From Mycobacterium sp. IS-3022 (lineage in GTDB: Bacteria; Actinomycetota; Actinomycetes; Mycobacteriales; Mycobacteriaceae), in assembly GCF_001500065.1 (NCBI RefSeq), contig NZ_LQIN01000048.1, positions 124,001 to 188,000 on the forward strand: a stretch of 64,000 nt of DNA. The letters run 5' to 3'. Position numbers and translations under genes: made by a program. Below the pieces are notes generated by a model, which worked only from the letters and a program-made list of their open reading frames with translations, had not been told where the DNA came from and did no database searches. This document shows, in pieces, positions 7,733-16,541 of the stretch. The stretch's first letter is position 1. Each line of letters begins with the position of its first letter.

Positions 7733-9963
7733 GATGTCACCGCCGTCGCGTCGAGGATGGGCGCCGCGGTGAATGGGCGGATCTGCGGGCGCCTCTGACC
7801 GTTGGTCCGCGGCTTGGATTCGCCGTCGTCGTGTTGTGCAGCCGTCGGCGCATAGGGCACACCGGTGTAGACGGCCTGGAACTTGACCGGGTCCTCCATG
7901 CCGACGCGCAGGAACCCGACGCCGCTTTCCTTGTTGGTGATGTACTGCGCCTCCGGTGTTCCGATCACCGCCTTGGATTCGGCGGAACTGGTGGTGCGCA
8001 ATGCGATCCGGTAGGTGAGGTTGGGCTCGAGCTTGTCGATGCGCACCCCACCGGTGTTCAGCGACTGCGTCGCGAGCAGCAGGTGCACGCGCAGCGACCG
8101 GCCGACGCGGCAGATGCGGTCGAACAAGCCGATGAAGTCCGGGTGGTTCTGCAACAGCTCGGCGAATTCGTCGACGACCACGAAAAGCGTTGGCAGCGGC
8201 GGGAGCTCGGATCCGCGTTCGCGGTGCTTCTCGTACTCGGCCACACCGGACAGCGCGCCCGCCGCACCGACCTGCATTCCCGCCTGCCGCAGGATCGATT
8301 GCCGTCGGTCCAGTTCGCCGGACAGCACCTCGCCCATGCGGCTGACCAGCTCTGCCTCCTCCTCCATGTTGGTGACCACCGCCGCGGTGTGCGGCAGTTT
8401 CTCCATGCCGAGGAACGTCGAGCCGCCCTTGAAGTCGGTGAGCAGGAGGTTGACCTGATCCGGATGGTGCGTGGCGGCCAGCGACAGGATCAACGTCCGG
8501 AGAAACTCGGATTTACCGGAACCCGTTGTGCCGATCAACATCCCGTGCGGACCGGCACCGAACTCCGCGCCCTCCTTGATGTCGAGGTGCATGATGTCGC
8601 CGGTCTTGAGCTCGTGACCGAACGGGATACGCAACCGGTCGCGGTCGGTGTCGCTGAACATCCGCCACCGCGCCGGGGTGACTTCCTCGATCGTCTGCGC
8701 CCCGACCAGTTGATGCCATTCGGTGGCGACCTTCTTCTGCACCCGCACGCTCTTGTCGATGATCGTGCCGGTGATCGACCAGCCGGCCAGTTTCCGCGCG
8801 ACGCGACCGGCCTGTTCGGGTGTCATGTGGTCGACCGCGGAGGTGATCAGCCTGAACGTCTGGTTGGGCAGCCGATCGTCGGCGGTGCCGTCAGTGGCGA
8901 CCCGGATCCGGTACGCCGAGCCGCGATGGTTGCCGAGCGTGATCACCGTGACGCCGGCCCGACCGTCGACCGGGAAACCGGCCTTGCCGCCGGTGAGGTC
9001 GAAGACGACGACGTAGGGTCCGCTCGGCGCCGCGTCCGCGGTGTGGGGACCGCGGGCGGTCAGGTCGCTCAGACCGTCGGGACGGGTGAAGATCATCCGG
9101 GTCGGACCCGCCGCGTCGGTGTCGGTCTGATGCTGCACATGCGGCAACCACTTGAGCCATGCCCAGTTCGGGTCCTCGGGGTTGTCGGTGAGCACCCGCA
9201 TCTGCAGCAGGTCTGGCGGATGGAAGACCGCGAGGTGGCAGATCATGGCGGTCAGCAAGCCCGCGGCGCCCGCGGGATCGCCGCCGACGGCAATGGTGGG
9301 AAAAGTCCGTAGCTGCAACAGCTTCGGGCAATCGTGGATCAGTCCGTGCGTGCGCAGGAACTTCGTTACCCACATGTGACTCACCGGCTCCAGGTGCGGC
9401 TGCGGCGCTCCCTGCGGGCCCGCCAACTCGCCACCGACGGCCGGCTTGAGCAGCCGGTCGACCGCGGGTTCGGCGCCCAGCCCCACCCGGGTGGCGGTGT
9501 AGAAGTCGGCGTTGGTCTGCCGGGACCACTGCCGGTTCGTGCCGATGATCGACAACAGGTCCGCCGGGTGTGGCGCGTGATAGTTGAAGAACGTCACCTG
9601 CGCCGCTGCCGACGACGTGACCCGGGTACGCAGCCCGGACAGATAGCGCAGGTACTCCTTACGGTCGGCGTTGATTTCGGGCACCCGCTTGCCGCCGGGC
9701 CCACCACCTGCCATGAACCCGACCGTGGCCATGATCATCATCAGCGGCATCATCAGCATGTATGGCGAAAGCTGCCGAATGCCGGTGAAGATCATGATCG
9801 CGATCATTCCGAGCATGCCGCCGCCCATCACCCAGGGCAGCGCCTTCTGAATGCCCGACGGCGGGATCTCGACGCCGAGGTCGTCGGGCGGCGCGACGTT
9901 GACTTCACCCGGCGTCAGCCGCGGTCCCCGCTTGATGATCGGGGTGAATTTCTTCGTCGTCAT
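7729..9963 (-). CDS. eccCa1: ESX-1 FtsK/SpoIIIE ATPase EccCa1 (membrane part)
   Basis: The membrane half of the EccC motor, 744 residues. Two transmembrane helices lie at about residues 40-90 (ALPWVMGGGMLGMIAIMIF and the next Met-rich segment), followed by the stalk domain and one complete P-loop domain: Walker A GTTGSGKSE near residue 481, Walker B LFVVVDEF near 594. It assembles with EccCb1, EccB1 and EccD1 in the inner-membrane pore and drives substrate export. The ATG overlaps the eccB1 stop (ATGA), and its own stop overlaps eccCb1. No anomalies. Confidence 0.96.
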   Translation of the reverse strand: MTTKKFTPIIKRGPRLTPGEVNVAPPDDLGVEIPPSGIQKALPWVMGGGMLGMIAIMIFTGIRQLSPYMLMMPLMMIMATVGFMAGGGPGGKRVPEINADRKEYLRYLSGLRTRVTSSAAAQVTFFNYHAPHPADLLSIIGTNRQWSRQTNADFYTATRVGLGAEPAVDRLLKPAVGGELAGPQGAPQPHLEPVSHMWVTKFLRTHGLIHDCPKLLQLRTFPTIAVGGDPAGAAGLLTAMICHLAVFHPPDLLQMRVLTDNPEDPNWAWLKWLPHVQHQTDTDAAGPTRMIFTRPDGLSDLTARGPHTADAAPSGPYVVVFDLTGGKAGFPVDGRAGVTVITLGNHRGSAYRIRVATDGTADDRLPNQTFRLITSAVDHMTPEQAGRVARKLAGWSITGTIIDKSVRVQKKVATEWHQLVGAQTIEEVTPARWRMFSDTDRDRLRIPFGHELKTGDIMHLDIKEGAEFGAGPHGMLIGTTGSGKSEFLRTLILSLAATHHPDQVNLLLTDFKGGSTFLGMEKLPHTAAVVTNMEEEAELVSRMGEVLSGELDRRQSILRQAGMQVGAAGALSGVAEYEKHRERGSELPPLPTLFVVVDEFAELLQNHPDFIGLFDRICRVGRSLRVHLLLATQSLNTGGVRIDKLEPNLTYRIALRTTSSAESKAVIGTPEAQYITNKESGVGFLRVGMEDPVKFQAVYTGVPYAPTAAQHDDGESKPRTNGQRRPQIRPFTAAPILDATAVTS

Positions 9964-11441
9964 CCGCCGCCTCCGGTCCGGGACGTGGCCGGCTGCGCCG
10001 CACCTGCGGTGCCGTCGCCGACCTTGCGCGGGTTGGGGTCTGGCGGCAGGGTGTCGTGTTCGACGAGGGCCGCCTCCTTCGACAGCACCGGCCCGTCAAC
10101 GAGAAGGCCGACCACCTGCCACGGTGCGGTCACCGGCCCGCTGAGCCCGAGCACGTTCCCGGTGTCCTCGTTGGGTAGCCCGTAGCGCACGCCCTGCGGG
10201 TCGACGTAATACAGGCTCTCGCCGTACCGCGGATCGGGCGACTGCAACCGGATGTACTGCCCACCGTCGATGTAAACCGTTGCCTCGCCGCCGATCTGCT
10301 TGATCCCGGTGTTCATCGCCGACGCCGGGATCGGCAGGTGGCGGCCGGCGATCACCGTCGTCTTCGGCGCCTGATCACCCGGTTCGCGCTGCCAGGACCA
10401 GCACAGCGTCGGGGCGTCCCCACGCAACAGAATGTTCAGCGGCTCGGCGGGCAACGGTGAGGCGAACACGTGCTCGGGGATTCTCGCGACCACGCTCGCC
10501 TCCACCGCGGGCGGCGTGACGAGACCGAACGAGTTGGTGGCGCGGATAGCTGCGGCGGTGGTGTCGTTGATCCGGGCGACGCCGTCGGGCAGTACCACGA
10601 AATGTTGGTTGCCATCCTCTGTGAGCGCCTTGAACACCGAGCCGATCACGAGATTCGGCGGTAAGCCAAGCGAATTCGGCGCACCCGAGGAGGGGATCAC
10701 GGGCAGCCGCCACGGACCTGCGTTGGGCAACGCGTTGAACAGTCCCTCGGAGATCGGCGTCGCCTTGGCGGTGACCGGAATCCCGACCGCCGACGTTATC
10801 GCGCGATCGGCGAGATCGATGTCGTGCCTGCCGCTTTCGGTGACCAACCAGCTTTCGTTCTCGTAGGTCACCAAGATGCCCTCATCGGCACGCATCGGCC
10901 CCACCGAAGCGTCGGTCACCAGGGGTCGCACGATGGCCGAGGTCTCTACGATCGGGGCCACGCTCTCCGGTTTGGTCACCGTGTCACACAGCGTCCACAT
11001 CGAGCTCGCGCTGCCGACCGGTGTTGCGTAAGGGGCTCCGGGTATTCCGACGGGCTGACCCTTCGGCATCCGGTTGAGCTCATCGGATTTCACCGCCGAC
11101 GGCGTTCCCGAGTTCCCGAGAACGAGCCGCGCGGAAGTCAGGTTGTACACCGGCCGCAACTGGCCGCTGTCCGGGAGCACGACATAGAGCTGGTTGGTGC
11201 TGCGGTCGACGAGAAGGGTGTCGCCGCTGCGCTTTCCGAGCGGCTTGAAGTACGCCAACAGCGCGGCGCCCAGACAGATCAGTACCGCGATGACGACGCC
11301 GGCGGACACGGCGCGGCTGTAGAACTGCAGCGGGTCGTCGAACATCCGGGTGTCCCGTCGCACGATCGCGTGCTCCACGCGCCGCAGCAGGAAGCGCCAC
11401 CCGCTGACCTGCACCTTGGTGGTGAGCCGGAAACCCGCCAT
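9960..11441 (-). CDS. eccB1: ESX-1 membrane protein EccB1
   Basis: A 493-residue core component of the ESX-1 pore. A short cytosolic N-terminus with RRDTRMFDDPLQ is followed by one transmembrane helix at about residues 45-70 (AGVVIAVLICLGAALLAYF) and a large periplasmic domain with the repeat-like fold of EccB. Two periplasmic cysteines, in TLCDTV and TLCWSW, are at positions where EccB proteins usually form a disulfide. The start lies two bases after the eccA1 stop, and its end overlaps eccCa1, consistent with one polycistronic message. Confidence 0.95.
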   Translation of the reverse strand: MAGFRLTTKVQVSGWRFLLRRVEHAIVRRDTRMFDDPLQFYSRAVSAGVVIAVLICLGAALLAYFKPLGKRSGDTLLVDRSTNQLYVVLPDSGQLRPVYNLTSARLVLGNSGTPSAVKSDELNRMPKGQPVGIPGAPYATPVGSASSMWTLCDTVTKPESVAPIVETSAIVRPLVTDASVGPMRADEGILVTYENESWLVTESGRHDIDLADRAITSAVGIPVTAKATPISEGLFNALPNAGPWRLPVIPSSGAPNSLGLPPNLVIGSVFKALTEDGNQHFVVLPDGVARINDTTAAAIRATNSFGLVTPPAVEASVVARIPEHVFASPLPAEPLNILLRGDAPTLCWSWQREPGDQAPKTTVIAGRHLPIPASAMNTGIKQIGGEATVYIDGGQYIRLQSPDPRYGESLYYVDPQGVRYGLPNEDTGNVLGLSGPVTAPWQVVGLLVDGPVLSKEAALVEHDTLPPDPNPRKVGDGTAGAAQPATSRTGGGG

Positions 11442-11443
11442 GT

Positions 11444-13165
11444 CTACTCGCCGATGCTCAGACGTCCGTGGACCGCGGCGATGGCGGCGGCCATGTCCTC
11501 ACCGTTGATCTCGCTGAGCTGTTCGACGTCGAGGCTGTCGACGTCGAGCGAACGGGCCAGCCGCATGTCCCGGTTCTGTTCACCCGCCTCGACGAGCTGG
11601 CGGGCGTAACGGCCGTTGCCGGCGATGTCGAGGGCGGGTTTGCCGTTCAGCTTCCGCTGGCTCAGCAGCGTGGCGGCTTCCAGGACCCGCTTCGCCGCCT
11701 CCTCGTCCAGCGCCGAATCATTCGCCTTTGCAATGACTTTGCCGATTTCGACGATCTCGTCCGGGGTGTAGGAGTCGAACTCGATGCGGGTCGCGAAACG
11801 CGACCGAAGGCCGTCGTTGGACTCCAGTAGGCGGTCGATGTCGGCGCTGTAGCCGGCGATGATGACCACCAGGCGGTCGCGGTCGTTCTCCATCCGGGCC
11901 AGCAGCGTGTCCAGCGCCTCGGTGCCGAACGGGTCGGCCCGGCCGTCGCGTTCCTGCACCAAGGTGTAGGCCTCGTCGATGAACAGCACGCCGCCGATCG
12001 CGCGGTCGATGGTCCGGCTCGTCTTGACCGCCGACTGCCCTTCGTACTCCGCGACGAAGTCTTTGCGCGAGGACTCGACGAGTTTCGGCTCGCTGATCAC
12101 TCCGAGGCCGGCGAGGATGCTGGCCACCACGCGGGCGATCGTCGTCTTCCCGGTGCCGGGCGGTCCGGCGAAGATCATGTGCTTCGACGCCTGCGCAACC
12201 TTCATACCTCGCGCCGCGCGGATCTTGGCCATCTGTGTTGCGGCGCGGTACGCCTCGATCTGCTCCTTGACCCGGGTCAGCCCGATCTGGCGCTCCAATT
12301 CGGCCTGCGCCTCGGCCAGTAACCGGTCACGACCGGCGGTGTCGGCCTCCACGCTCGTCGGGTCCCATGGGTCTTTGCGAGCGGCGATCTTCTCCGCGGT
12401 GGTCGTGGTCAGCCGATACGACGGGTCACGTAGCGCTTCAGTGACTTTCGGCTCCGGATGGGTGGCCTGCAGCCATTCCAGCAGCGCCACCGCGGCCTCT
12501 TCGTTGCCCTGGCTGCGCCGGGTCATCGCCAGGAACCAAGCAATTGCGGGTGCGCATGCTTCTCCTGCGGGCGAGGAGTTCGACTCGGTCAGGCGCCGCT
12601 CCGCCTCGGTGAACAGCCCGAGGTTGGCCGCGGCGACGCCGTGCGCCACACCTGCCGCGGCCGCGAGGAACTTGTCGGGCCAGCCCGCTGCCCCGCGAAC
12701 CTGCTCGATCACATCGGTCCAGCGCCCGGCCGCACCGTAGACAACGGCCTTGACCCAGGCGACCAGGTGCTCGGCCCCGGCGGACGGCAGGTCCTCGAGT
12801 GCCTCCATCGCGTCGGCGTAATTGCCGACCGTCGCCTCGTTCACCGCGAAACCCATCGCGATGGCCAACGGGGAGTTGACCGGGTAGGTGATGTCCCCGA
12901 ACTGCCCCCCGATCGGCACCCGCGCGTTGACGCTGTTCATCGAGATTTCGGCGGAGCCGGCGAGTTGGCCGAAGTTGGCGCGGGAATACCAAGCCCGAAA
13001 AAGAGTGACCCGGTCGGTGTCTCCGCAGCGGATGCGACCCACCCAGGCGTCGCAGGCGGATTCGTCCAAAGTGGTGATCTCGGTGAAGATCTCGAACGAG
13101 CGCGCGGGTGCGCTGGGCAGCATGCCGACCGCGCTTCCGAAGAGGCTGGCGAGGTGTTCAGTCAT
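11444..13165 (-). CDS. eccA1: ESX-1 AAA+ ATPase EccA1
   Basis: A cytosolic CbxX/CfqX-type AAA+ ATPase of 573 residues, the same length as the tuberculosis protein. The N-terminal TPR-like half (about 1-280) carries IRCGDTDRVTLFRAWYSR. The C-terminal AAA+ domain has Walker A GPPGTGKTT near residue 338, Walker B GGVLFIDEAY and the sensor region VVIIAGYS. EccA is thought to recycle EspG chaperones or EsxAB-type substrates. The frame is open 24 codons upstream, but family alignment (MTEHLASLF) fixes this ATG, which overlaps the end of espH by 8 bases. Confidence 0.96.
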   Translation of the reverse strand: MTEHLASLFGSAVGMLPSAPARSFEIFTEITTLDESACDAWVGRIRCGDTDRVTLFRAWYSRANFGQLAGSAEISMNSVNARVPIGGQFGDITYPVNSPLAIAMGFAVNEATVGNYADAMEALEDLPSAGAEHLVAWVKAVVYGAAGRWTDVIEQVRGAAGWPDKFLAAAAGVAHGVAAANLGLFTEAERRLTESNSSPAGEACAPAIAWFLAMTRRSQGNEEAAVALLEWLQATHPEPKVTEALRDPSYRLTTTTAEKIAARKDPWDPTSVEADTAGRDRLLAEAQAELERQIGLTRVKEQIEAYRAATQMAKIRAARGMKVAQASKHMIFAGPPGTGKTTIARVVASILAGLGVISEPKLVESSRKDFVAEYEGQSAVKTSRTIDRAIGGVLFIDEAYTLVQERDGRADPFGTEALDTLLARMENDRDRLVVIIAGYSADIDRLLESNDGLRSRFATRIEFDSYTPDEIVEIGKVIAKANDSALDEEAAKRVLEAATLLSQRKLNGKPALDIAGNGRYARQLVEAGEQNRDMRLARSLDVDSLDVEQLSEINGEDMAAAIAAVHGRLSIGE

Positions 13166-13613
13166 CGTCACCCGCATATCTTGTCGCGAATACCCGTGCG
13201 CGCTCGGCCCGGGCCTCTTCCGGGCTGGGCAGGTCAAGGTCGCGGGTCAGGAAGTCGCGGGTCGCCGCGTCGTCGTGGCCCTGTTCCCGCATGCCCTCGA
13301 GCATCATCGCGTGCTGGGCCGACTTCGCCTCTCGGGTCGCCAGGCCGGCGATGACGACGACTTCGGCGGCGAGGTCGGCTTCGGTCAGCTCGGTGGCCTT
13401 CGGCGACAGTTCGATCTGGCTGACCCGGCCGTCGAGGAACGTGCTGACGGCGACCGTGCCCGGCGGGTTGGTCACGGTGAAGACGGGGTCCGTGGTTTCG
13501 GTTTCGACGGGTTCGCCCGGCGAGTAGATCGCCAATGCGTCAAGGACCGAGTCCGTCGGATCCTCGCCGCGAGCGAAGGAGTCGAACCCTTCCGGAGGCG
13601 TCTCACTCGCCAT
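13158..13613 (-). CDS. espH: ESX-1 secretion-associated protein EspH
   Basis: A 151-residue cytosolic protein with an acidic N-terminus (DPTDSVLDALAIY) and a central YbaB/EbfC-like core FTVTNPPGTVAVSTFLDGRV, ending SPEEARAERARVFATRY. These blocks match EspH, a probable chaperone needed for export of EspE/EspF in M. marinum. The ATG chosen has GAGGAAGG directly upstream and overlaps the espG1 stop by 11 bases; a Met five codons earlier lacks such a signal. EspH is kept here although espE and full-length espF are absent, which is odd if those are its only clients. Confidence 0.9.
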   Translation of the reverse strand: MASETPPEGFDSFARGEDPTDSVLDALAIYSPGEPVETETTDPVFTVTNPPGTVAVSTFLDGRVSQIELSPKATELTEADLAAEVVVIAGLATREAKSAQHAMMLEGMREQGHDDAATRDFLTRDLDLPSPEEARAERARVFATRYAGDDD

Positions 13614-14439
13614 GGACGCCTTCCTCACTGTCCGCGGCCTGCTCGAACCAGGTGCCCGAGGGCAGGAACTCGATCAGCCCGTCGAGCGCGCGCTGCAGAT
13701 TCGCGGTAGTCCCCGGCAGGAAGCTTCCGTACAGTTCGCCACTGACCCGGCGCGGAATCGACACGATCCGCCCGTGCTTCGAATCGAGCACCCCGGCCGC
13801 GACATCGGCCTGGGTGAAGGTGCCGCCGGGGTGGCGTTCGATCGCGGTGATCTCCACCCAGCTCTCGGGCTCGGCGATGATGTCGGCATACGCGCGAGCC
13901 GAGGTCGGCGCGATCCCATAGGCCGCGAGCTGGTTTGCTTCCCGGCACTCGGCCAGTTTGCTGGCGACGCCCGTCAAAGGTTCGACATCGGCCGCCGTCG
14001 CAGAGCCCAGCACCGTCGTCACCATGCCCGCGAGCCCGACCTGCGGGGCGATCCGCTGCAGCACCAGCATGTCACCGTCACGAGCCGCGACGACATGCCG
14101 ATCGCCCTTGCGGCAGACGACGAAACGCACCATCTTCCCGCCGACGTCGCGCCGCCACCATCGGGCTTCCAGCGTCCGGTCGGCCCTGCTCAGGGTGTCG
14201 ACCATGGCCGCCACCTCGGGGTGCGGTTGGCCGAAGACGTCGAGCACGGCCTGCTCGGTCAGATCCCGGGCCACCTGCTCCCACACCCGGTCACGCAGAT
14301 CGGGCTGCGGAATGTTGAGCCGGATTCCCAGCGCGGTCGGAAACTCCGTCAAGCCCAGCCGGTCGGCGATCACCAGCATGCCGTCGATAGTGACCTCGAC
14401 GCCGACCACGTCGTCGATGTGCGTCGCGTCGGGGCTCAC
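13603..14439 (-). CDS. espG1: ESX-1 PE/PPE chaperone EspG1
   Basis: A cytosolic chaperone that binds the tip of the PE35-PPE68 dimer and keeps it soluble until export. The protein has 278 residues. Recognisable EspG1 blocks are VVGVEVTIDGMLVIADRL, ARWWRRDVGGKMVRFVVC, RDGDMLVLQRIAPQVGLAGM and GELYGSFLPGT. The GTG chosen overlaps the stop of the small upstream ORF in a GTGA junction, as in translationally coupled operons. An ATG seven codons upstream is possible but has no Shine-Dalgarno. It is the first complete gene of the ESX-1 operon. Confidence 0.94.
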   Translation of the reverse strand: MSPDATHIDDVVGVEVTIDGMLVIADRLGLTEFPTALGIRLNIPQPDLRDRVWEQVARDLTEQAVLDVFGQPHPEVAAMVDTLSRADRTLEARWWRRDVGGKMVRFVVCRKGDRHVVAARDGDMLVLQRIAPQVGLAGMVTTVLGSATAADVEPLTGVASKLAECREANQLAAYGIAPTSARAYADIIAEPESWVEITAIERHPGGTFTQADVAAGVLDSKHGRIVSIPRRVSGELYGSFLPGTTANLQRALDGLIEFLPSGTWFEQAADSEEGVHGE

Positions 14440-14498
14440 GGTCGATCCGCCAGGACGCAAAGATGGGCGGTGGTGGCGCGCAGGTCTTCGCCGGACAT
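14436..14498 (-). pseudogene. 20-codon EspF/EspC-like stub upstream of espG1
   Basis: A tiny ORF, MSGEDLRATTAHLCVLADRP, too short for normal ORF calling. It has GAGGAG ten bases upstream of its ATG, and its TGA overlaps the espG1 GTG. The pattern Leu-x(6)-Leu-x-Val-Leu-Ala resembles the N-terminus of EspF/EspC-type (DUF2580-like) substrates, which begin with a short leader and then LKVLA or LGVLA. In other ESX-1 loci the gene immediately before espG1 is espF. The likely history is a deletion that removed espE and most of espF and left the translation start as a coupling leader for espG1. It could also be a chance leader peptide. Confidence 0.55.
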
Positions 14499-15106
14499 CA
14501 ATCCATCGCTCCTCTTACTTCTCGTCGTCGGCAGCCCGGCCGGCGGCCCGGGTGAATTACCCGCACCAACCTAACCGCCGTCGGAGGGCCGCGTTTCACC
14601 GATTTCGGTGCGCTGACCCCTCGCCGGGAGGCTCGTCGGCCGGATCCACTACGCGATGTCCGCGGCTTCTTTGCCGCGGTTCACGCCCGCGTCGCAGTGA
14701 CCCGTCGCCGCAAACCCCTTTGCCGCACGTCAGCGTACCAGCGTCGCAGCGCCACCCATGTCACCAATTTTGCCGTCCCGCAGCCGGCATCGAGCTCCAC
14801 CACACTCCGCTGTCAGTTAACTTGGGTTCACCGCCGGACACCGACGATACGGTAGTCAGCAAAGTCAGTCCGCGCTCTGGCCGACGTTCGCCGCCCCGGG
14901 ACGGCATGAGCGGCTACGGGGCTCTTCGGGGGCCGCTTCCGGGCTTTCTGGTTATCGATGCCGTGGTTCGAGAACGGGTTCGGCGATCGCCCAAACCGTC
15001 GCGCCTGCGTTTGCTGATGTCTGGCGTAGGTGCGCTCGAGGGGGCCCTTGGCTGGGTAGCTGATACTGGTGGAGGGCCAACGCACCGACATCCGGAGGAG
15101 ATCGCA
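14499..15106. promoter_or_regulatory. Divergent intergenic region, ESX-1 operon / ParA-like gene
   Basis: About 600 bases without a convincing gene. It must hold the promoter for the leftward espG1-eccD1 operon and the one for the rightward ParA-like gene. This is where espE and espF would be in related genomes. I see a 7-bp hairpin at 14660-14679 and AT-richer stretches around 14760-14860, but no promoter I can define with confidence. Confidence 0.5.
14660..14679. other. Perfect inverted repeat in the ESX-1 upstream region
   Basis: CCGCGGC, loop TTCTTT, GCCGCGG: a 7-bp perfect stem with a 6-base loop. It lies roughly 160 bases upstream of the small espF-like ORF. It could be an operator or a 5'-leader hairpin. 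In a 65-70% GC genome such stems also occur by chance. Confidence 0.35.
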
Positions 15107-16531
15107 GTGACCGACCGCGATGACGCATTGCGGAAAGAACTCGGCTGGACGGGTCCCGAAGAGACCGACTACGAGCCCTCGAACGCCGACCCCGATCCGG
15201 TGACTCCCCCGCACTCGCCGGTGGCGCCGCGGCCGCCCGTCGACTATCCCGCTCCCGAGCCGCCCGAAACCCGCGACGACGATCTCCCGCGCGCTGCGCC
15301 GTCGCCGGAACCTCCACCGGGATTCCAAGCGCCGGAGCGGTCTGGTGTCAGCTTCCGTCAGCCGCCGTCCCGATTCGGGCCGCCGCCGGGGTCTCCGCGC
15401 GACACCGGGCCGGTACCCACCGGCGGCCGGCCCGATCCGGCCGCCTGGGGCCAGCCGGCCAGGCCGATGCCGCCTCGCCCACCTCAACGGCCGGCTCCCC
15501 CACAGCAGCAGGCGCCGTTGTCCGGCCAGTGGCCGGGTGCCGGATACGGTCCGGACGGTCGGCCGACGGCGCCGCCGCCGACCGGTTCGTATGCCGAGCG
15601 GATCAGGGCCGACGAACTGGTTCCCCCGCGCCGGGTTCCGCCCAGCCGGGGTTGGCGCTTCGTTCTGTACCGGGCCACTTTCGGACTGGTGAACCTCGGG
15701 CCGGGTCCGGACGAGATCCGGCAGGCCGAGATGGAAGCCACGATCCGGGGTCCGCTGCGGGGCCACTTCAAGATCGGCGTGATGGGCAAGGGTGGGGTCG
15801 GCAAGACGACGGTCTCGGCCAGCATCGGCTCCGTGTTCGCCGAACTGCGCCAGGACGACCGGGTGGTCGCCATCGACGCCGACACCGCGTTCGGCAAGCT
15901 CGGCAGCCGCGTCGATCCCAAGGCGCAGGGCTCGTACTGGGAGCTCGCGTCCGACCAGCATCTGGAGACCTTCGCCGACGTCCGCAGCCGGGTGGGCAAC
16001 AACGCCGCCGGCTTGTTCGTGCTCGCCGGAGAGGCCACCCCCGCCCGCCGCCGTGTCCTCGATCCGGCCATCTACCGGGAAGCCACCTCCCGGTTGGACC
16101 GCCACTTCACGATCTCGATCATCGACTGCAGTTCGACGATGGACGCGCCGGTCACCCAGGAAGCCCTCCGCGACCTGGACGCGTTGATCGTGGTGTCGTC
16201 GCCGTGGGTGGACGGCGCCGCGGCGGCGGGCCAGACGTTGGACTGGTTGGCCGCGCGGGGGCTGACGGGGCTGCTGGAGCGCACGGTCATCGTCCTTAAC
16301 GACTCGGACGGGCACGCCGACAAGCGAACGCGTTCGATTCTGGCGCAACAGTTTTCGGGGCAAGGTCAGAAGGTGATCGAGGTGCCGTTCGACGGGCACC
16401 TGCGGCCCGGTGGCGTCATCAACGGGACATCAGAGATGTCCGCGGCGACACGGCGTCGGTTCCTCGAGATCGCCGCCGCGCTGGCCGAGCACTTCCCGGT
16501 CAGCGACGACCGCAGCCGGGAGCGGTACTGA
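15107..16531 (+). CDS. EspI-related ParA/MinD-like ATPase (Rv3860-type)
   Basis: A 474-residue protein. Residues 1-190 are Pro-rich and low in complexity; residues 195-474 form a MinD-type ATPase with deviant Walker A GKGGVGKTT near residue 228, VAIDADTAFGKLG, and SIIDCSSTMDAP. The stretch before the P-loop (PPSRGWRFVLYRATFGLVNLG) mirrors EspI (QRGWRHLLYLLTRINLGL), so the two are paralogues. I link it to Rv3860, which occupies the same side of ESX-1 in M. tuberculosis. The GTG start has GGAGGAG six bases upstream; the frame stays open more than 1 kb further upstream, but that part is a shadow of espG1. Role unknown, probably ESX-1 associated. Confidence 0.88.
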   Translation: MTDRDDALRKELGWTGPEETDYEPSNADPDPVTPPHSPVAPRPPVDYPAPEPPETRDDDLPRAAPSPEPPPGFQAPERSGVSFRQPPSRFGPPPGSPRDTGPVPTGGRPDPAAWGQPARPMPPRPPQRPAPPQQQAPLSGQWPGAGYGPDGRPTAPPPTGSYAERIRADELVPPRRVPPSRGWRFVLYRATFGLVNLGPGPDEIRQAEMEATIRGPLRGHFKIGVMGKGGVGKTTVSASIGSVFAELRQDDRVVAIDADTAFGKLGSRVDPKAQGSYWELASDQHLETFADVRSRVGNNAAGLFVLAGEATPARRRVLDPAIYREATSRLDRHFTISIIDCSSTMDAPVTQEALRDLDALIVVSSPWVDGAAAAGQTLDWLAARGLTGLLERTVIVLNDSDGHADKRTRSILAQQFSGQGQKVIEVPFDGHLRPGGVINGTSEMSAATRRRFLEIAAALAEHFPVSDDRSRERY

Positions 16532-16541
16532 CGTCGGCCTC

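Noticed and set aside
7831..9312. A 493-codon plus-strand frame inside eccCa1
   Set aside because: It is antisense to the ATPase domain of eccCa1 and consists of low-complexity Arg/Gly/His sequence.
13958..15106. N-terminal extension of 383 codons on the ParA-like protein
   Set aside because: The frame is open, but it lies antisense to espG1 and through the intergenic region. The GTG at 15107 has a perfect Shine-Dalgarno and starts the recognisable protein.
14828..16399. A 523-codon minus-strand frame opposite the ParA-like gene
   Set aside because: No domain and no start signal; the opposite strand has a clear ATPase with Walker motifs.
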